Shown here piece after piece: positions 1 through 6,408 of a stretch of DNA of 9,412 nt. Positions within the stretch are counted from its first letter, which is position 1; each line of letters opens with the position of its first letter. Below the pieces are notes generated by a model. That model saw only the letters and a program-made list of their open reading frames with translations, was not told the DNA's origin and did no database searches. Both the position numbers and the translations under genes were made by a program. This DNA is from an uncultured Clostridia bacterium (GTDB lineage Bacteria; Bacillota; Clostridia; TANB77; CAG-508): the NCBI GenBank assembly GCA_944388615.1, contig CALXJL010000056.1:1-9412 (forward strand). The letters are read 5' to 3'.

Positions 1-219
1 ATTTGAATCAATTGTTGCTTGTACTGTTAAATATCCGTCTTCAACTGAAATTTTAATATTGTCTTTTTTTTTTTTTTTTAAATCAATGTCTATTAGATAT
101 TTATTATCCTTTTCCCTAATGTCTGTTCTCATTATTTTGTTTTCGTGTTCTGTAAAAAATGGGTCTTTAAACATGTCCTCTAAAAAATTAAATTCATTTC
201 TTCTTGGTATCATCATCAT
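1..219 (-). CDS. Small heat-shock protein (Hsp20/alpha-crystallin family), N-terminal part
   Basis: The first 73 codons are present and the gene runs off the left edge. The translation opens MMMIPRRNEFNFLEDMF, continues MRTDIREKDNKYLIDIDL and then ISVEDGYLTVQA, which is the usual start of a bacterial alpha-crystallin domain. Members of this family are ATP-independent holdases that bind unfolding proteins in the cytoplasm. GGAAG at about 229-233 serves as ribosome site; any of the three consecutive ATG codons (219, 216, 213) could be the start. A promoter overlapped by a CIRCE-like operator lies upstream, so heat-shock control by HrcA is likely. Oddity: a run of 16 A residues (minus strand, 64-79) encodes five lysines where the family normally has PGF/Y followed by KK. 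The reading frame stays open through it. The family call is secure from the flanking motifs; whether the protein is functional is uncertain. Confidence 0.85.
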   Translation of the reverse strand, partial: MMMIPRRNEFNFLEDMFKDPFFTEHENKIMRTDIREKDNKYLIDIDLKKKKKDNIKISVEDGYLTVQATIDSN

Positions 220-312
220 ATAAATCAACTTCCTTTCTTTTTTATGTGTTGACACCATTTAAGGTAGCACATATTTATTTTTAAAGATATATATCTTTTT
301 TCATCTTCTGTA

Positions 313-340
313 AGTATATCACATTTTTTAGCAATGTCAA
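313..340 (-). promoter_or_regulatory. Sigma-A-type promoter of the hsp20 gene
   Basis: On the minus strand, TTGACA (335-340) and TATACT (313-318) are separated by 16 nt. The -35 box lies inside the CIRCE-like operator, so a bound repressor would block it. No clear terminator follows htpG (stop at 388), so some read-through from htpG into hsp20 is also possible. Confidence 0.7.
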
Positions 341-354
341 GTCACGAGTGCTAA
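328..354. promoter_or_regulatory. CIRCE-like operator (HrcA) upstream of hsp20
   Basis: On the plus strand the arms are TTAGCAATG (328-336) and GAGTGCTAA (346-354), with a 9-nt spacer. The CIRCE consensus is TTAGCACTC-N9-GAGTGCTAA. One arm is perfect and the other has three changed bases. Spacing and overlap with the -35 box fit an HrcA operator. HrcA itself is not in the window. Confidence 0.8.
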
Positions 355-387
355 AATTCACAAAACTTTCACATTTCTTTAAAATCA

Positions 388-2271
388 CTATTTTGCCATT
401 ATTTCGCAAACTAAATTACTAATTTCTGTAGGATTTTCAATATTTAATCCCTCAATTAATCTTGCTTGTGCATATAAAATTTTTGTATATTTTTCCAACT
501 TTTCTTTATCTTCTTTATAAAGTTGTTTTAATTTATTTGCTATTTCATGATTTTCATTTATTTCTAATACTGTTTGTGCCTTAACTCCTTGACTATTTGG
601 TAATGAATTTAGTGTTTTTTCCATTTCTACAGAGATTGCTCCTTCAGATGTCAAACAAACTGGATGATTTTTTAGTCTATGTGTAAATCTGATATTTTGT
701 ACTTCGTCTTTTATTGCTTTTTTCATAGCTTCAAACATCTCTTTATTTTCTTCATTTGCCTTTTTTAATTCTTCTTTTTCTTCTTCACTATCTAGATCTA
801 AATTGTCACTACAAGCATTTTGAAAAGCTTTTCCTTCATAATTCATTAATACTTGGAATACAAATTCATCAACGTCATCTGTTAAATATAATATTTCATA
901 TCCTTTATCCTTTAATAGTTCTACTTGTGGTAATAAATCTATTTTATCGACTGTTTCACCACTAGCATAGTAGATTACTTTTTGATCTTCCTTCATTCTT
1001 TCTACATATTCTTTTAGTGTAACTAATTTCTTTTCTGTAGATGAATAAAATAATAACAAATCTTTTAACTTGTCTTTGTTCATTCCATAATCATTATAAG
1101 TTCCATATTTTAATTGTAATCCAAAATTCATAAAAAATTGTTCATACTTATCTCTATCGTTTTTTAACAAGTTTTCCAATTCTGTTTTTATCTTATTTTC
1201 TATGTTTCTTGCTATTACTTTTAATTGTCTGTCATGTTGTAACATTTCTCTTGATATATTTAATGACAAATCTTCACTATCTACTAATCCTTTGACAAAT
1301 CCAAAGTAATCTGGTAATAGATCTTTGCATTTTTCCATTATTAATACACCATTTGCGTATAATTGTAATCCCTTTTCATAATCTTTTGTATAATAATCAT
1401 ATGGTAAATGAGATGGTATATATAATAAACTATTATACTTGTATTGCCCCTCTACTGCTGTATGAATTACTTTTATAGGTTTCTCATAGTCATGAAATTT
1501 TTCTATATAAAAGCTTTCATATTCTTCATCTTTTATTTTCTTCTTATCTTTTTTCCAAATAGGTATCATTGAATTAATTGTTTCTATCTCTTTTACTTTT
1601 TCAAATTCATTTTCTGTTCCTTCTTTTTTATGACTGTGTTCTACCTCCATCTGTATTGGATAATGGATATAATCTGAATATCTTTTTACTATTTCTTGTA
1701 CTGTATAATTGTCTAAGAATTTACTATAATTTTCTTCTTCTGAATCTTCTTTTATATGAAGAGTTATTTTTGTTCCTACTTCTTCTTTTTCACACTCTTC
1801 TATTTTATATCCATCTACTCCTCTTGAACTCCAACAATATGCTTTATCTGAGTCCGGTGTTCTACTTTCTACTTTTACTAAATCACTAACCATAAATGCT
1901 GAATAAAAACCTACTCCAAATTGACCTATTATATCAATATCTTTTTTCTTTTCATTTTCTTCTTTAAAACTAAGTGATCCACTTTTAGCAATTGTTCCCA
2001 GATTTTTATCTAGTTCCTCTTCTGTCATTCCACATCCATTATCAGTTATTGTTAATGTTCTATTTTCCTTATCTAAATCAATTCTAATTTTTAAATCCTT
2101 TTTATTAACTTTTAAATCTTTATCTGTTAATGAACGATAATATAATTTGTCTATAGCATCACTTGCATTAGAAATCAACTCTCTTAAAAAAATCTCCTTA
2201 TTTGTATAAATTGAATTTATCATTAAGTCCAATAATCTTTTTGATTCTGCTTTAAATTGTTTGTTCCCCAT
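388..2271 (-). CDS. htpG: Chaperone protein HtpG (bacterial Hsp90)
   Basis: ATP-dependent homodimeric cytosolic chaperone of the Hsp90 family. The N-terminal GHKL ATPase domain shows RELISNASDA (residues 30-39, with the catalytic Glu and Mg-binding Asn), DNGCGM (77-82) and GQFGVGFYSAF (116-126). The middle domain carries LSLNISREMLQ (335-345) with the conserved arginine, followed by the C-terminal dimerisation region. The length of 627 residues is normal for the family. I place the start at 2271 because AAGAAGGA (2278-2285) sits 6 nt ahead of it. An in-frame ATG at 2289 would add six residues but has no ribosome site. A CIRCE-like operator and promoter precede the gene. No clear terminator follows, and the hsp20 gene lies downstream on the same strand. 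No key residue is missing. Confidence 0.97.
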   Translation of the reverse strand: MGNKQFKAESKRLLDLMINSIYTNKEIFLRELISNASDAIDKLYYRSLTDKDLKVNKKDLKIRIDLDKENRTLTITDNGCGMTEEELDKNLGTIAKSGSLSFKEENEKKKDIDIIGQFGVGFYSAFMVSDLVKVESRTPDSDKAYCWSSRGVDGYKIEECEKEEVGTKITLHIKEDSEEENYSKFLDNYTVQEIVKRYSDYIHYPIQMEVEHSHKKEGTENEFEKVKEIETINSMIPIWKKDKKKIKDEEYESFYIEKFHDYEKPIKVIHTAVEGQYKYNSLLYIPSHLPYDYYTKDYEKGLQLYANGVLIMEKCKDLLPDYFGFVKGLVDSEDLSLNISREMLQHDRQLKVIARNIENKIKTELENLLKNDRDKYEQFFMNFGLQLKYGTYNDYGMNKDKLKDLLLFYSSTEKKLVTLKEYVERMKEDQKVIYYASGETVDKIDLLPQVELLKDKGYEILYLTDDVDEFVFQVLMNYEGKAFQNACSDNLDLDSEEEKEELKKANEENKEMFEAMKKAIKDEVQNIRFTHRLKNHPVCLTSEGAISVEMEKTLNSLPNSQGVKAQTVLEINENHEIANKLKQLYKEDKEKLEKYTKILYAQARLIEGLNIENPTEISNLVCEIMAK

Positions 2272-2321
2272 TTTAATTCCTTCTTTCATTTTTATAGTCT
2301 CTTATTTTTATAATCGTTAAT

Positions 2322-2350
2322 ATTCTATATCCATTTTTTAGCAAAATCAA
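2322..2350 (-). promoter_or_regulatory. Promoter of htpG
   Basis: On the minus strand, TTGATT (2345-2350) and TAGAAT (2322-2327) are 17 nt apart; TATAGA (2324-2329) is an alternative -10 with a 15-nt spacer. The -35 box lies within the CIRCE-like element, the same arrangement as at hsp20. Confidence 0.55.
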
Positions 2351-2364
2351 TAGTAGACTGCTAA
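2338..2364. promoter_or_regulatory. CIRCE-like operator (HrcA) upstream of htpG
   Basis: The plus-strand arms are TTAGCAAAA (2338-2346) and GACTGCTAA (2356-2364), again with exactly 9 nt between them. Both arms depart from consensus in their inner three positions, so binding may be weaker than at hsp20. The sequence just beyond it (2359-2383) is identical to 349-373 beyond the hsp20 operator, and sits at the same offset. Confidence 0.6.
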
Positions 2365-2395
2365 AATTCACAAAACTTTCACAATCTTACATAAA

Positions 2396-2440
2396 AGGTC
2401 TGTCCCCAATTAGACATTTTATACACTTGGGGACAGACCT
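2396..2440. repeat. REP-like perfect hairpin with GGGGACAGACC arms
   Basis: AGGTCTGTCCCCAA (2396-2409) and TTGGGGACAGACCT (2427-2440) form a perfect 14-bp stem with a 17-nt loop. From memory, GGGGACAGACC arms recur as dispersed repeats in Bacillota genomes, often near Y1-type (REP-associated) transposases. No transposase is seen here. On the minus strand the stem is followed by TTTTATG, so it may also act as the terminator for the nuclease cassette. The flank at 2441-2452 repeats a CCAA(A)TT-GAC motif also present in the loop. Confidence 0.7.
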
Positions 2441-2455
2441 CCAAATTGGACGCCT

Positions 2456-3262
2456 TTATAATTTTAATTTTCCATTTTTTAAATCATGTAGATTATATAT
2501 GTGATGTGTTAATTCATATAATTCTTTTAAATCTTGTTTGTAACACATCCATCCTTGTCCATCAATTATAAATATTATATCAATATTATTATCTTCCATT
2601 ATTGATTGCTTTAGCATTTTAAATCTTTTTATTACTTCTTTCACCTTAAAGCCTGCTGATGAAATATAACAAGTTTCTATACCATATATTTTTTCTCCTA
2701 TATTTATAATGTAATCAAATCTTATTGTTGAAGATATTGATGGTATAGTTGTATTTTTTTGGTAATTATAATTATTCTGTTTTAAATAATCCTCTACATA
2801 TTCTTCAAATATTCTGCCAGATCTATTTTTTCTTGCATAAGAATCTAGTCCAACTTCAATTCCTATTGCATAATCTATTATGTTATTTATAAGATGTTTT
2901 TGCATTAATTCAAATAAACCTGTGTTTTCCATGAATTTTATATAGTTTTCTATTTCTTCATTTGTTAAATATGTTTTATCAACATTATCAAAATCTATTT
3001 CATTTCCTATATCTTCTATATATAAATTCTTATTTCTGGTTGCTAATAATAATGGTATACATTTTATTATACTAGGATTTTCTACAAGCATGTTCTTAAA
3101 ATCTTCTTTAATATTCATTGATCCAATTAAATCATTTAATATATTTAATTCCTTTTTATTTTTTTCTATTTTGTCATATACTGACGCAAAATCTGTATAA
3201 TAAGTATATGTAGCAATAGTTTTTGTAAAATTATTTATCCAATTTTCAAAATCTTTTTTCAT
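2456..3262 (-). CDS. DpnII/MboI-like type II restriction endonuclease (divergent)
   Basis: The 268-residue protein resembles R.DpnII (GATC-cutting family, usually about 275-290 residues) over its whole length. Landmarks are TYTYYTDFASVY (18-29), LNDLIGSMNIKEDF (42-55), GIEVGLDSYARKNRSG (134-149), RFDYII (181-186) and DGQGW (234-238). D183 and E196 match the expected acidic active-site positions. Where relatives read IEVNFY or IETNFY followed by GGSKLNETARSYK, this protein reads IETCYISSAGFKVKEV. The region just after the catalytic Glu is therefore altered. ATG at 3262 has GGGAG 4 nt upstream. The gene starts 12 nt after the 330-residue gene, so the two are likely co-transcribed. No cognate methyltransferase is present in the window. 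The family call is firm; cleavage activity and GATC specificity are inference. Confidence 0.85.
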   Translation of the reverse strand: MKKDFENWINNFTKTIATYTYYTDFASVYDKIEKNKKELNILNDLIGSMNIKEDFKNMLVENPSIIKCIPLLLATRNKNLYIEDIGNEIDFDNVDKTYLTNEEIENYIKFMENTGLFELMQKHLINNIIDYAIGIEVGLDSYARKNRSGRIFEEYVEDYLKQNNYNYQKNTTIPSISSTIRFDYIINIGEKIYGIETCYISSAGFKVKEVIKRFKMLKQSIMEDNNIDIIFIIDGQGWMCYKQDLKELYELTHHIYNLHDLKNGKLKL

Positions 3263-3274
3263 TTTTCTCCCTCT

Positions 3275-4267
3275 CTATTGTTCTAAATGTATATATAAAT
3301 TATTTAATTTTTCTTGTAAAATTATAGATGGATTAATATCATCATCTTCTTTCCACAAAGTAATCATATTTATTAAATCCATTTCGTCTATTACAATTAT
3401 TGTTTTTCCATAACTTCTAACACATCTACGTATTTCTTTTTTTGCACTTTCATTTGCTCCTTTTCTTGTTATAATAATTGCCATTTTTCTTAATGCTTTT
3501 TCATATAAATATGATTCTGTAGAGATAATTTCTTCCTTTCCTATTTTTTCTACATAATTTTTAAATTCAAATACGATATATTTTGATTGCAAAGAATTTT
3601 CCACCATATTGAAAAAATCATCATATTCTTCTTTTTTTCTATATTTTACACGTGCTATTAAATCAAATATAAAACTACCTTCCTGAGTTTTTTCTTGTTC
3701 TCCCCATGAATCTAAATCATCATTAAACATTTCTTTTATCAAATTTACACAAAATTTTTGATATTTATACCAATCTTTTTTTCCTGGTTTTATACCCTGT
3801 AATTCTTTCACATAATCCATTAAACCTTTAGTGTGTATTTCTTCATTTTCAATCTCGATTCTTATATTGGGTTCATTTTTTTCTATACCGTTTAGTGAAT
3901 AATCTAGAATTTCCTTTAATTCATTCATTAGTTCACTATTTCCCTGGATTATATAAATTATATTTGATATATCAATAATTTCTACATTGTATTTTTGAGT
4001 TAATAATTCCTTACTTTCTTTTTCAATATCATCTAAAACGAACATTAGTGGTATAAATTGTTTTTCTTCATCTTTCAATTTATCCAATTTACTTATTTGA
4101 TTATTGGTTATTTTATTTTTTACCATTACTCCATAAGTAATATCTTGTTTTTTCACTAAAAAATCATAATCCTCACTTTGTTCATCTATAACATCATATG
4201 AAGAATATCGAAATACCTTTTCGGCAAAACTAATAATTTTATCCTTTTCAAAAAAGAAAAAAAACAT
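3275..4267 (-). CDS. PD-(D/E)XK restriction endonuclease-like protein with a possible degenerate N-terminal copy
   Basis: 330 residues. The C-terminal part (about 160-305) has the restriction-endonuclease core: SWGEQEKTQEGSFIFDLIA (187-205, Asp202), then YIVFEFKNY (230-238, E234-F-K236), followed by an alternating helix/strand pattern with AIIITRKG (263-270) and KTIIVIDEMDL (288-298). The N-terminal part (about 10-110) has a similar outline: YDFLVKK (34-40), YGVMVKNK (45-52, lacking the Glu of ExK), then FIPLMFVLDD and VEIIDISNIIYII. It may be an inactive nuclease-like domain. AAGGAGG inside the last codons of the upstream small gene is its ribosome site (9 nt spacing), implying coupled translation. 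The first codons form T8-C-T6, giving MFFFFFEK, a slippage-prone tract. Its base composition is AT-richer than that of the housekeeping genes. A nuclease role in DNA defence is inferred. Confidence 0.7.
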   Translation of the reverse strand: MFFFFFEKDKIISFAEKVFRYSSYDVIDEQSEDYDFLVKKQDITYGVMVKNKITNNQISKLDKLKDEEKQFIPLMFVLDDIEKESKELLTQKYNVEIIDISNIIYIIQGNSELMNELKEILDYSLNGIEKNEPNIRIEIENEEIHTKGLMDYVKELQGIKPGKKDWYKYQKFCVNLIKEMFNDDLDSWGEQEKTQEGSFIFDLIARVKYRKKEEYDDFFNMVENSLQSKYIVFEFKNYVEKIGKEEIISTESYLYEKALRKMAIIITRKGANESAKKEIRRCVRSYGKTIIVIDEMDLINMITLWKEDDDINPSIILQEKLNNLYIHLEQ

Positions 4268-4271
4268 TTAT

Positions 4272-4448
4272 TCAGACCTCCTTTTCTATTACATTAAATT
4301 TTGTATCCTTCCAATCTGTATAATTTAAACAGATTTCATCTTTATAATATTGTTTTTTTATAATCTCTTCTGCCTCTTCTTTACTATTTGCTTTTATCTC
4401 AACTTTTCTTTTTAGATATTCTTCTATTATCACATAATACTCTTTCAT
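4272..4448 (-). CDS. DpnD/PcfM-like small protein
   Basis: 58 residues beginning MKEYYVIIEEYLKRKVEIKA. The pattern of a short beta strand with E-x-L-x-K-x-VEI, the helix NSKEEAEEIIKKQYY, then DEICLNYTDWKDTKFNV matches the DpnD/PcfM family of small proteins. DpnD is encoded in the pneumococcal DpnI cassette; its role is unknown. Finding it beside a DpnII-like gene supports a restriction-related function. I chose ATG 4448 because AAGGGG lies 6 nt ahead of it; an in-frame ATG at 4496 would add 16 poorly supported residues. The stop at 4272 is only 4 nt before the start of the next gene, whose ribosome site lies within this one. It is the first gene of the three-gene cassette. Confidence 0.7.
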   Translation of the reverse strand: MKEYYVIIEEYLKRKVEIKANSKEEAEEIIKKQYYKDEICLNYTDWKDTKFNVIEKEV

Positions 4449-4501
4449 ATATAGCCCCTTTTCTAATATCTTTAGCAATTTACTATATATTACCATATAT
4501 A

Positions 4502-4529
4502 CATATAAAATTACTACTATTTATTACAA
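4502..4529 (-). promoter_or_regulatory. Possible promoter of the nuclease cassette
   Basis: On the minus strand TTGTAA (4524-4529) and TATATG (4502-4507) are 16 nt apart, about 54 nt upstream of the start of the small first gene. The region is so AT-rich that other pairings are possible. Confidence 0.3.
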
Positions 4530-4555
4530 ATTTATACTCTTATGTAAAATTATGT

Positions 4556-4561
4556 TATAAT
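4556..4561 (+). promoter_or_regulatory. Possible extended -10 promoter element
   Basis: TGTTATAAT (TG at 4553-4554, TATAAT at 4556-4561) is a perfect extended -10 on the plus strand. No convincing -35 box precedes it. It would start a transcript near 4568 that runs to the terminator at 4716-4763. Confidence 0.35.
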
Positions 4562-4567
4562 GTATTC

Positions 4568-4763
4568 ACCAAATTTAAGTATGAAGATTTAGTAAAAGTC
4601 TAGATTCAGGTAAACTTGAAGCTAAAAGGATAAAAATAGAAATTGATTTATCCTCAACAGAGCATCCGGTAAAAATATTATTCCATTATTAAGTTTCCCA
4701 ATTGGGTTTGCTTAAAGAGCCAGATATTGTTAAACATTTTAACAATGTCTGGCTCTCTTTTTT
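4568..4763 (+). other. Intergenic region 4449-4778: possible short transcript or gene relic
   Basis: No convincing gene lies here. An extended -10 element and a strong terminator frame a possible 200-nt plus-strand transcript. Inside it, 4585-4692 is open for 35 codons in one frame (containing SGKLEAKRIKIEIDLSS and ending in TAA at 4690) but has no start codon, and a TGA lies directly before it. It could be the decayed end of a gene or a non-coding RNA. I recognise no riboswitch. A 10-bp palindrome CCCAATTGGG lies at 4698-4707. Confidence 0.3.
4716..4763 (+). terminator. Strong intrinsic terminator
   Basis: AGAGCCAGATATTGTTAA (4716-4733) pairs with TTAACAATGTCTGGCTCT (4739-4756), an 18-bp stem with one T-G wobble and a 5-nt loop. 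It is followed by CTTTTTT on the plus strand. It also lies just downstream of the minus-strand phosphodiesterase gene, but on that strand the tail is only TTTAAG, so termination there would be weaker. Confidence 0.8.
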
Positions 4764-4778
4764 ACACAAGTCTGAATA

Positions 4779-5927
4779 TTATATTACAATTAATGGTACT
4801 TCCATTTCATTTGAAGTTAGTCCACAGTGTGTTGCTTTTTTCTCTTTTTTCTCTTTTCCTAAGTATGTTCCTAGTCTTATTCTTGAACTTCCTATGGCTA
4901 TTGCAATATAGTCACCTAAAAAGTCATCAATTTTTGGATGTTTTTGACCATTTCCCAATAGATTATTTTCTATAAATTCTTCTTTAGTATATAGTATGAA
5001 TTCGTTTTGTAGTTTTGTTCTAAAATAATTTTGAAATTCTTGTTTTTTCTCTTCTTTTACACAAAATGATATACATCTTGATTCTAAACTTGCAGGCATT
5101 ATTAAACAGTCTTGAATTTCTTTCATGTCTAAAATATTGTAATCATTTTCTATATCTTTATGACCATGGTCTGCTGAAACAATTACCAATGTATTAGTAT
5201 CTTTTAATTCTTCACACATATTTTTTATAGCATTTTCTGCTCTATATAAGAATTCACATACTTCACCTGATTTACAACCATAGTTATGCAATAATCCATC
5301 TGGATTATCATCATAAACTAATATAAAATTTCTGTCTTTATTTTCACAGATAGATTTTACCGCGTCACATGCAAGCTCTATATTATCTGCATTAATATTT
5401 CTTTTACTTCTTGCATCACAATATGTTGGATTTATTTCATATGCCTTTACATCTGGACTTGCTTTTTCTATCTGCTCATATATTGGAGTATATTTTACTA
5501 GATCATATACATCCATTCTAGTATTACTTATTTTTTCTCCAGTATATGAATCAATATGTTTAAGCATTTCAATTGTTCTACCATATTCCTTAAAATATTG
5601 CGACATAGCGACCCATCCTGTTTCTATTGGTGGCTTTCCTGAAAAATAAGTTGTCATTGCAGCTGTTGTTGTTGATGGCGTTACAGATGTTATTGTATCT
5701 ATTTTGTTATTATAAAAAAATCCATTTGGTAATGCATTATTTAATATATGTTCTCCCATTCCATCTAGTATAATTAACACTATGTTTTTATATTCTTCTT
5801 GTAATTTTTCATCTAATTTAGGTAATCCACTATATTTAGTTTCTACTCCATAGTATTTTAAAATAGAATTTGTTAAATTTAAAATTGAATGTTTGTAATT
5901 TGGAAATATAATTTCATTATCTCTCAT
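4779..5927 (-). CDS. Alkaline phosphatase superfamily phosphodiesterase (NPP-like)
   Basis: About 382 residues. Motifs of the type I phosphodiesterase/nucleotide pyrophosphatase branch appear in order (numbered from ATG 5930): IVLIILDGMG (50-59, metal ligand D56), SVTPSTTTAAMTTYFSGKPP (82-101, nucleophile probably T88), DDNPDGLLHNYG (207-218, D211 and H215), SADHGH (252-257, D254 and H255) and THCGLTSNEMEVPLIV (367-382, H368). All expected two-metal ligands are present, so an active phosphodiesterase or phosphatase is likely. The substrate cannot be told. There is no signal peptide, so it is presumably cytoplasmic. AGGAGG (5934-5939) lies 6 nt from ATG 5927 and only 3 nt from ATG 5930, so I prefer 5927. 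It has its own promoter and appears monocistronic. Confidence 0.9.
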   Translation of the reverse strand: MRDNEIIFPNYKHSILNLTNSILKYYGVETKYSGLPKLDEKLQEEYKNIVLIILDGMGEHILNNALPNGFFYNNKIDTITSVTPSTTTAAMTTYFSGKPPIETGWVAMSQYFKEYGRTIEMLKHIDSYTGEKISNTRMDVYDLVKYTPIYEQIEKASPDVKAYEINPTYCDARSKRNINADNIELACDAVKSICENKDRNFILVYDDNPDGLLHNYGCKSGEVCEFLYRAENAIKNMCEELKDTNTLVIVSADHGHKDIENDYNILDMKEIQDCLIMPASLESRCISFCVKEEKKQEFQNYFRTKLQNEFILYTKEEFIENNLLGNGQKHPKIDDFLGDYIAIAIGSSRIRLGTYLGKEKKEKKATHCGLTSNEMEVPLIVI

Positions 5928-5967
5928 CATTATCCTCCTATATTATGAATTTTTATTATCTATTTTT

Positions 5968-5996
5968 CTTATATCATTTATGTTATATTTTGTAAA
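5968..5996 (-). promoter_or_regulatory. Promoter of the phosphodiesterase gene
   Basis: On the minus strand TTTACA (5991-5996) and TATAAG (5968-5973) are 17 nt apart, about 40 nt upstream of the start codon. Confidence 0.55.
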
Positions 5997-6043
5997 CTGA
6001 TTTTTTATTTATTAATAGATTAAATAATAAATATTTTTATATG

Positions 6044-6085
6044 AAATAAAATCAACCTACAAACTTTCACAGCTTGCAAGTTGAT
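6044..6085 (-). terminator. Terminator of the membrane-protein operon
   Basis: On the minus strand, ATCAACTTGCAA (6074-6085) pairs with TTGTAGGTTGAT (6051-6062), with two internal mismatches and an 11-nt loop. TTTTATTTC follows. It lies just after the end of the small membrane protein gene and before the phosphodiesterase promoter. Confidence 0.6.
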
Positions 6086-6113
6086 CTTATATTATATACA
6101 TTTTTTTAATTAA

Positions 6114-6386
6114 TCACATCAAACTCATTACTATAAAAAATATTACTATTAATATAATTCCTACTCCTAAAAATATTAATAACCATTGGGCCATAGACAA
6201 GCCACCTTTATCAGCAGCCATTTGTTCTTCTTTATTTCTCTCTAATAATACTATGATTAAGCCTATTATAGAAAAGAAGAACCCCCAACAAAATCCAGCT
6301 ACTGGAGAATATCCTTTATTTTTATGTATAACTGCACAAATTATTCCCATTCCTATTAATATTATAAATGATACTATCGTTGACAT
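6114..6386 (-). CDS. Small three-segment membrane protein, function unknown
   Basis: 90 residues from ATG 6386 (MSTIVSFIILIGMGIICAVI). Hydrophobic segments at about 3-20, 30-48 and 68-89 predict three membrane spans. Between the first two is the stretch NKGYSPVAGFCWGFFFSIIGLIIVLLE, a KG-S-P then GF-GF and IIGLIIVLL pattern common in small Bacillota membrane proteins of unknown role. A charged loop (RNKEEQMAADKGG) follows. AAGGAG at 6398-6403 is 11 nt from this start, a rather long spacing. Upstream in-frame ATGs (6407, 6419) lack a suitable site. It follows the 189-residue membrane gene by 22 nt and is probably co-transcribed with it. I do not recognise a specific family. Confidence 0.7.
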   Translation of the reverse strand: MSTIVSFIILIGMGIICAVIHKNKGYSPVAGFCWGFFFSIIGLIIVLLERNKEEQMAADKGGLSMAQWLLIFLGVGIILIVIFFIVMSLM

Positions 6387-6408
6387 TTTTCTTATTTCTC
6401 CTTTCATA

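Noticed and set aside
1578..1889. Hydrophobic plus-strand frame inside htpG, and a similar one at 756-965
   Set aside because: Leu/Phe-rich shadows of the AT-rich htpG coding strand, without start signals.
4698..4707. CCCAATTGGG palindrome as a possible right-hand boundary matching the REP-like element at 2396-2452
   Set aside because: Only the short core CCAATT is shared; there are no matching arms or target-site duplication.
6061..6071. AAACTTTCACA, also present in the block beside both CIRCE-like operators
   Set aside because: Only 11 AT-rich bases, located in the loop of a terminator with no operator nearby; likely chance.
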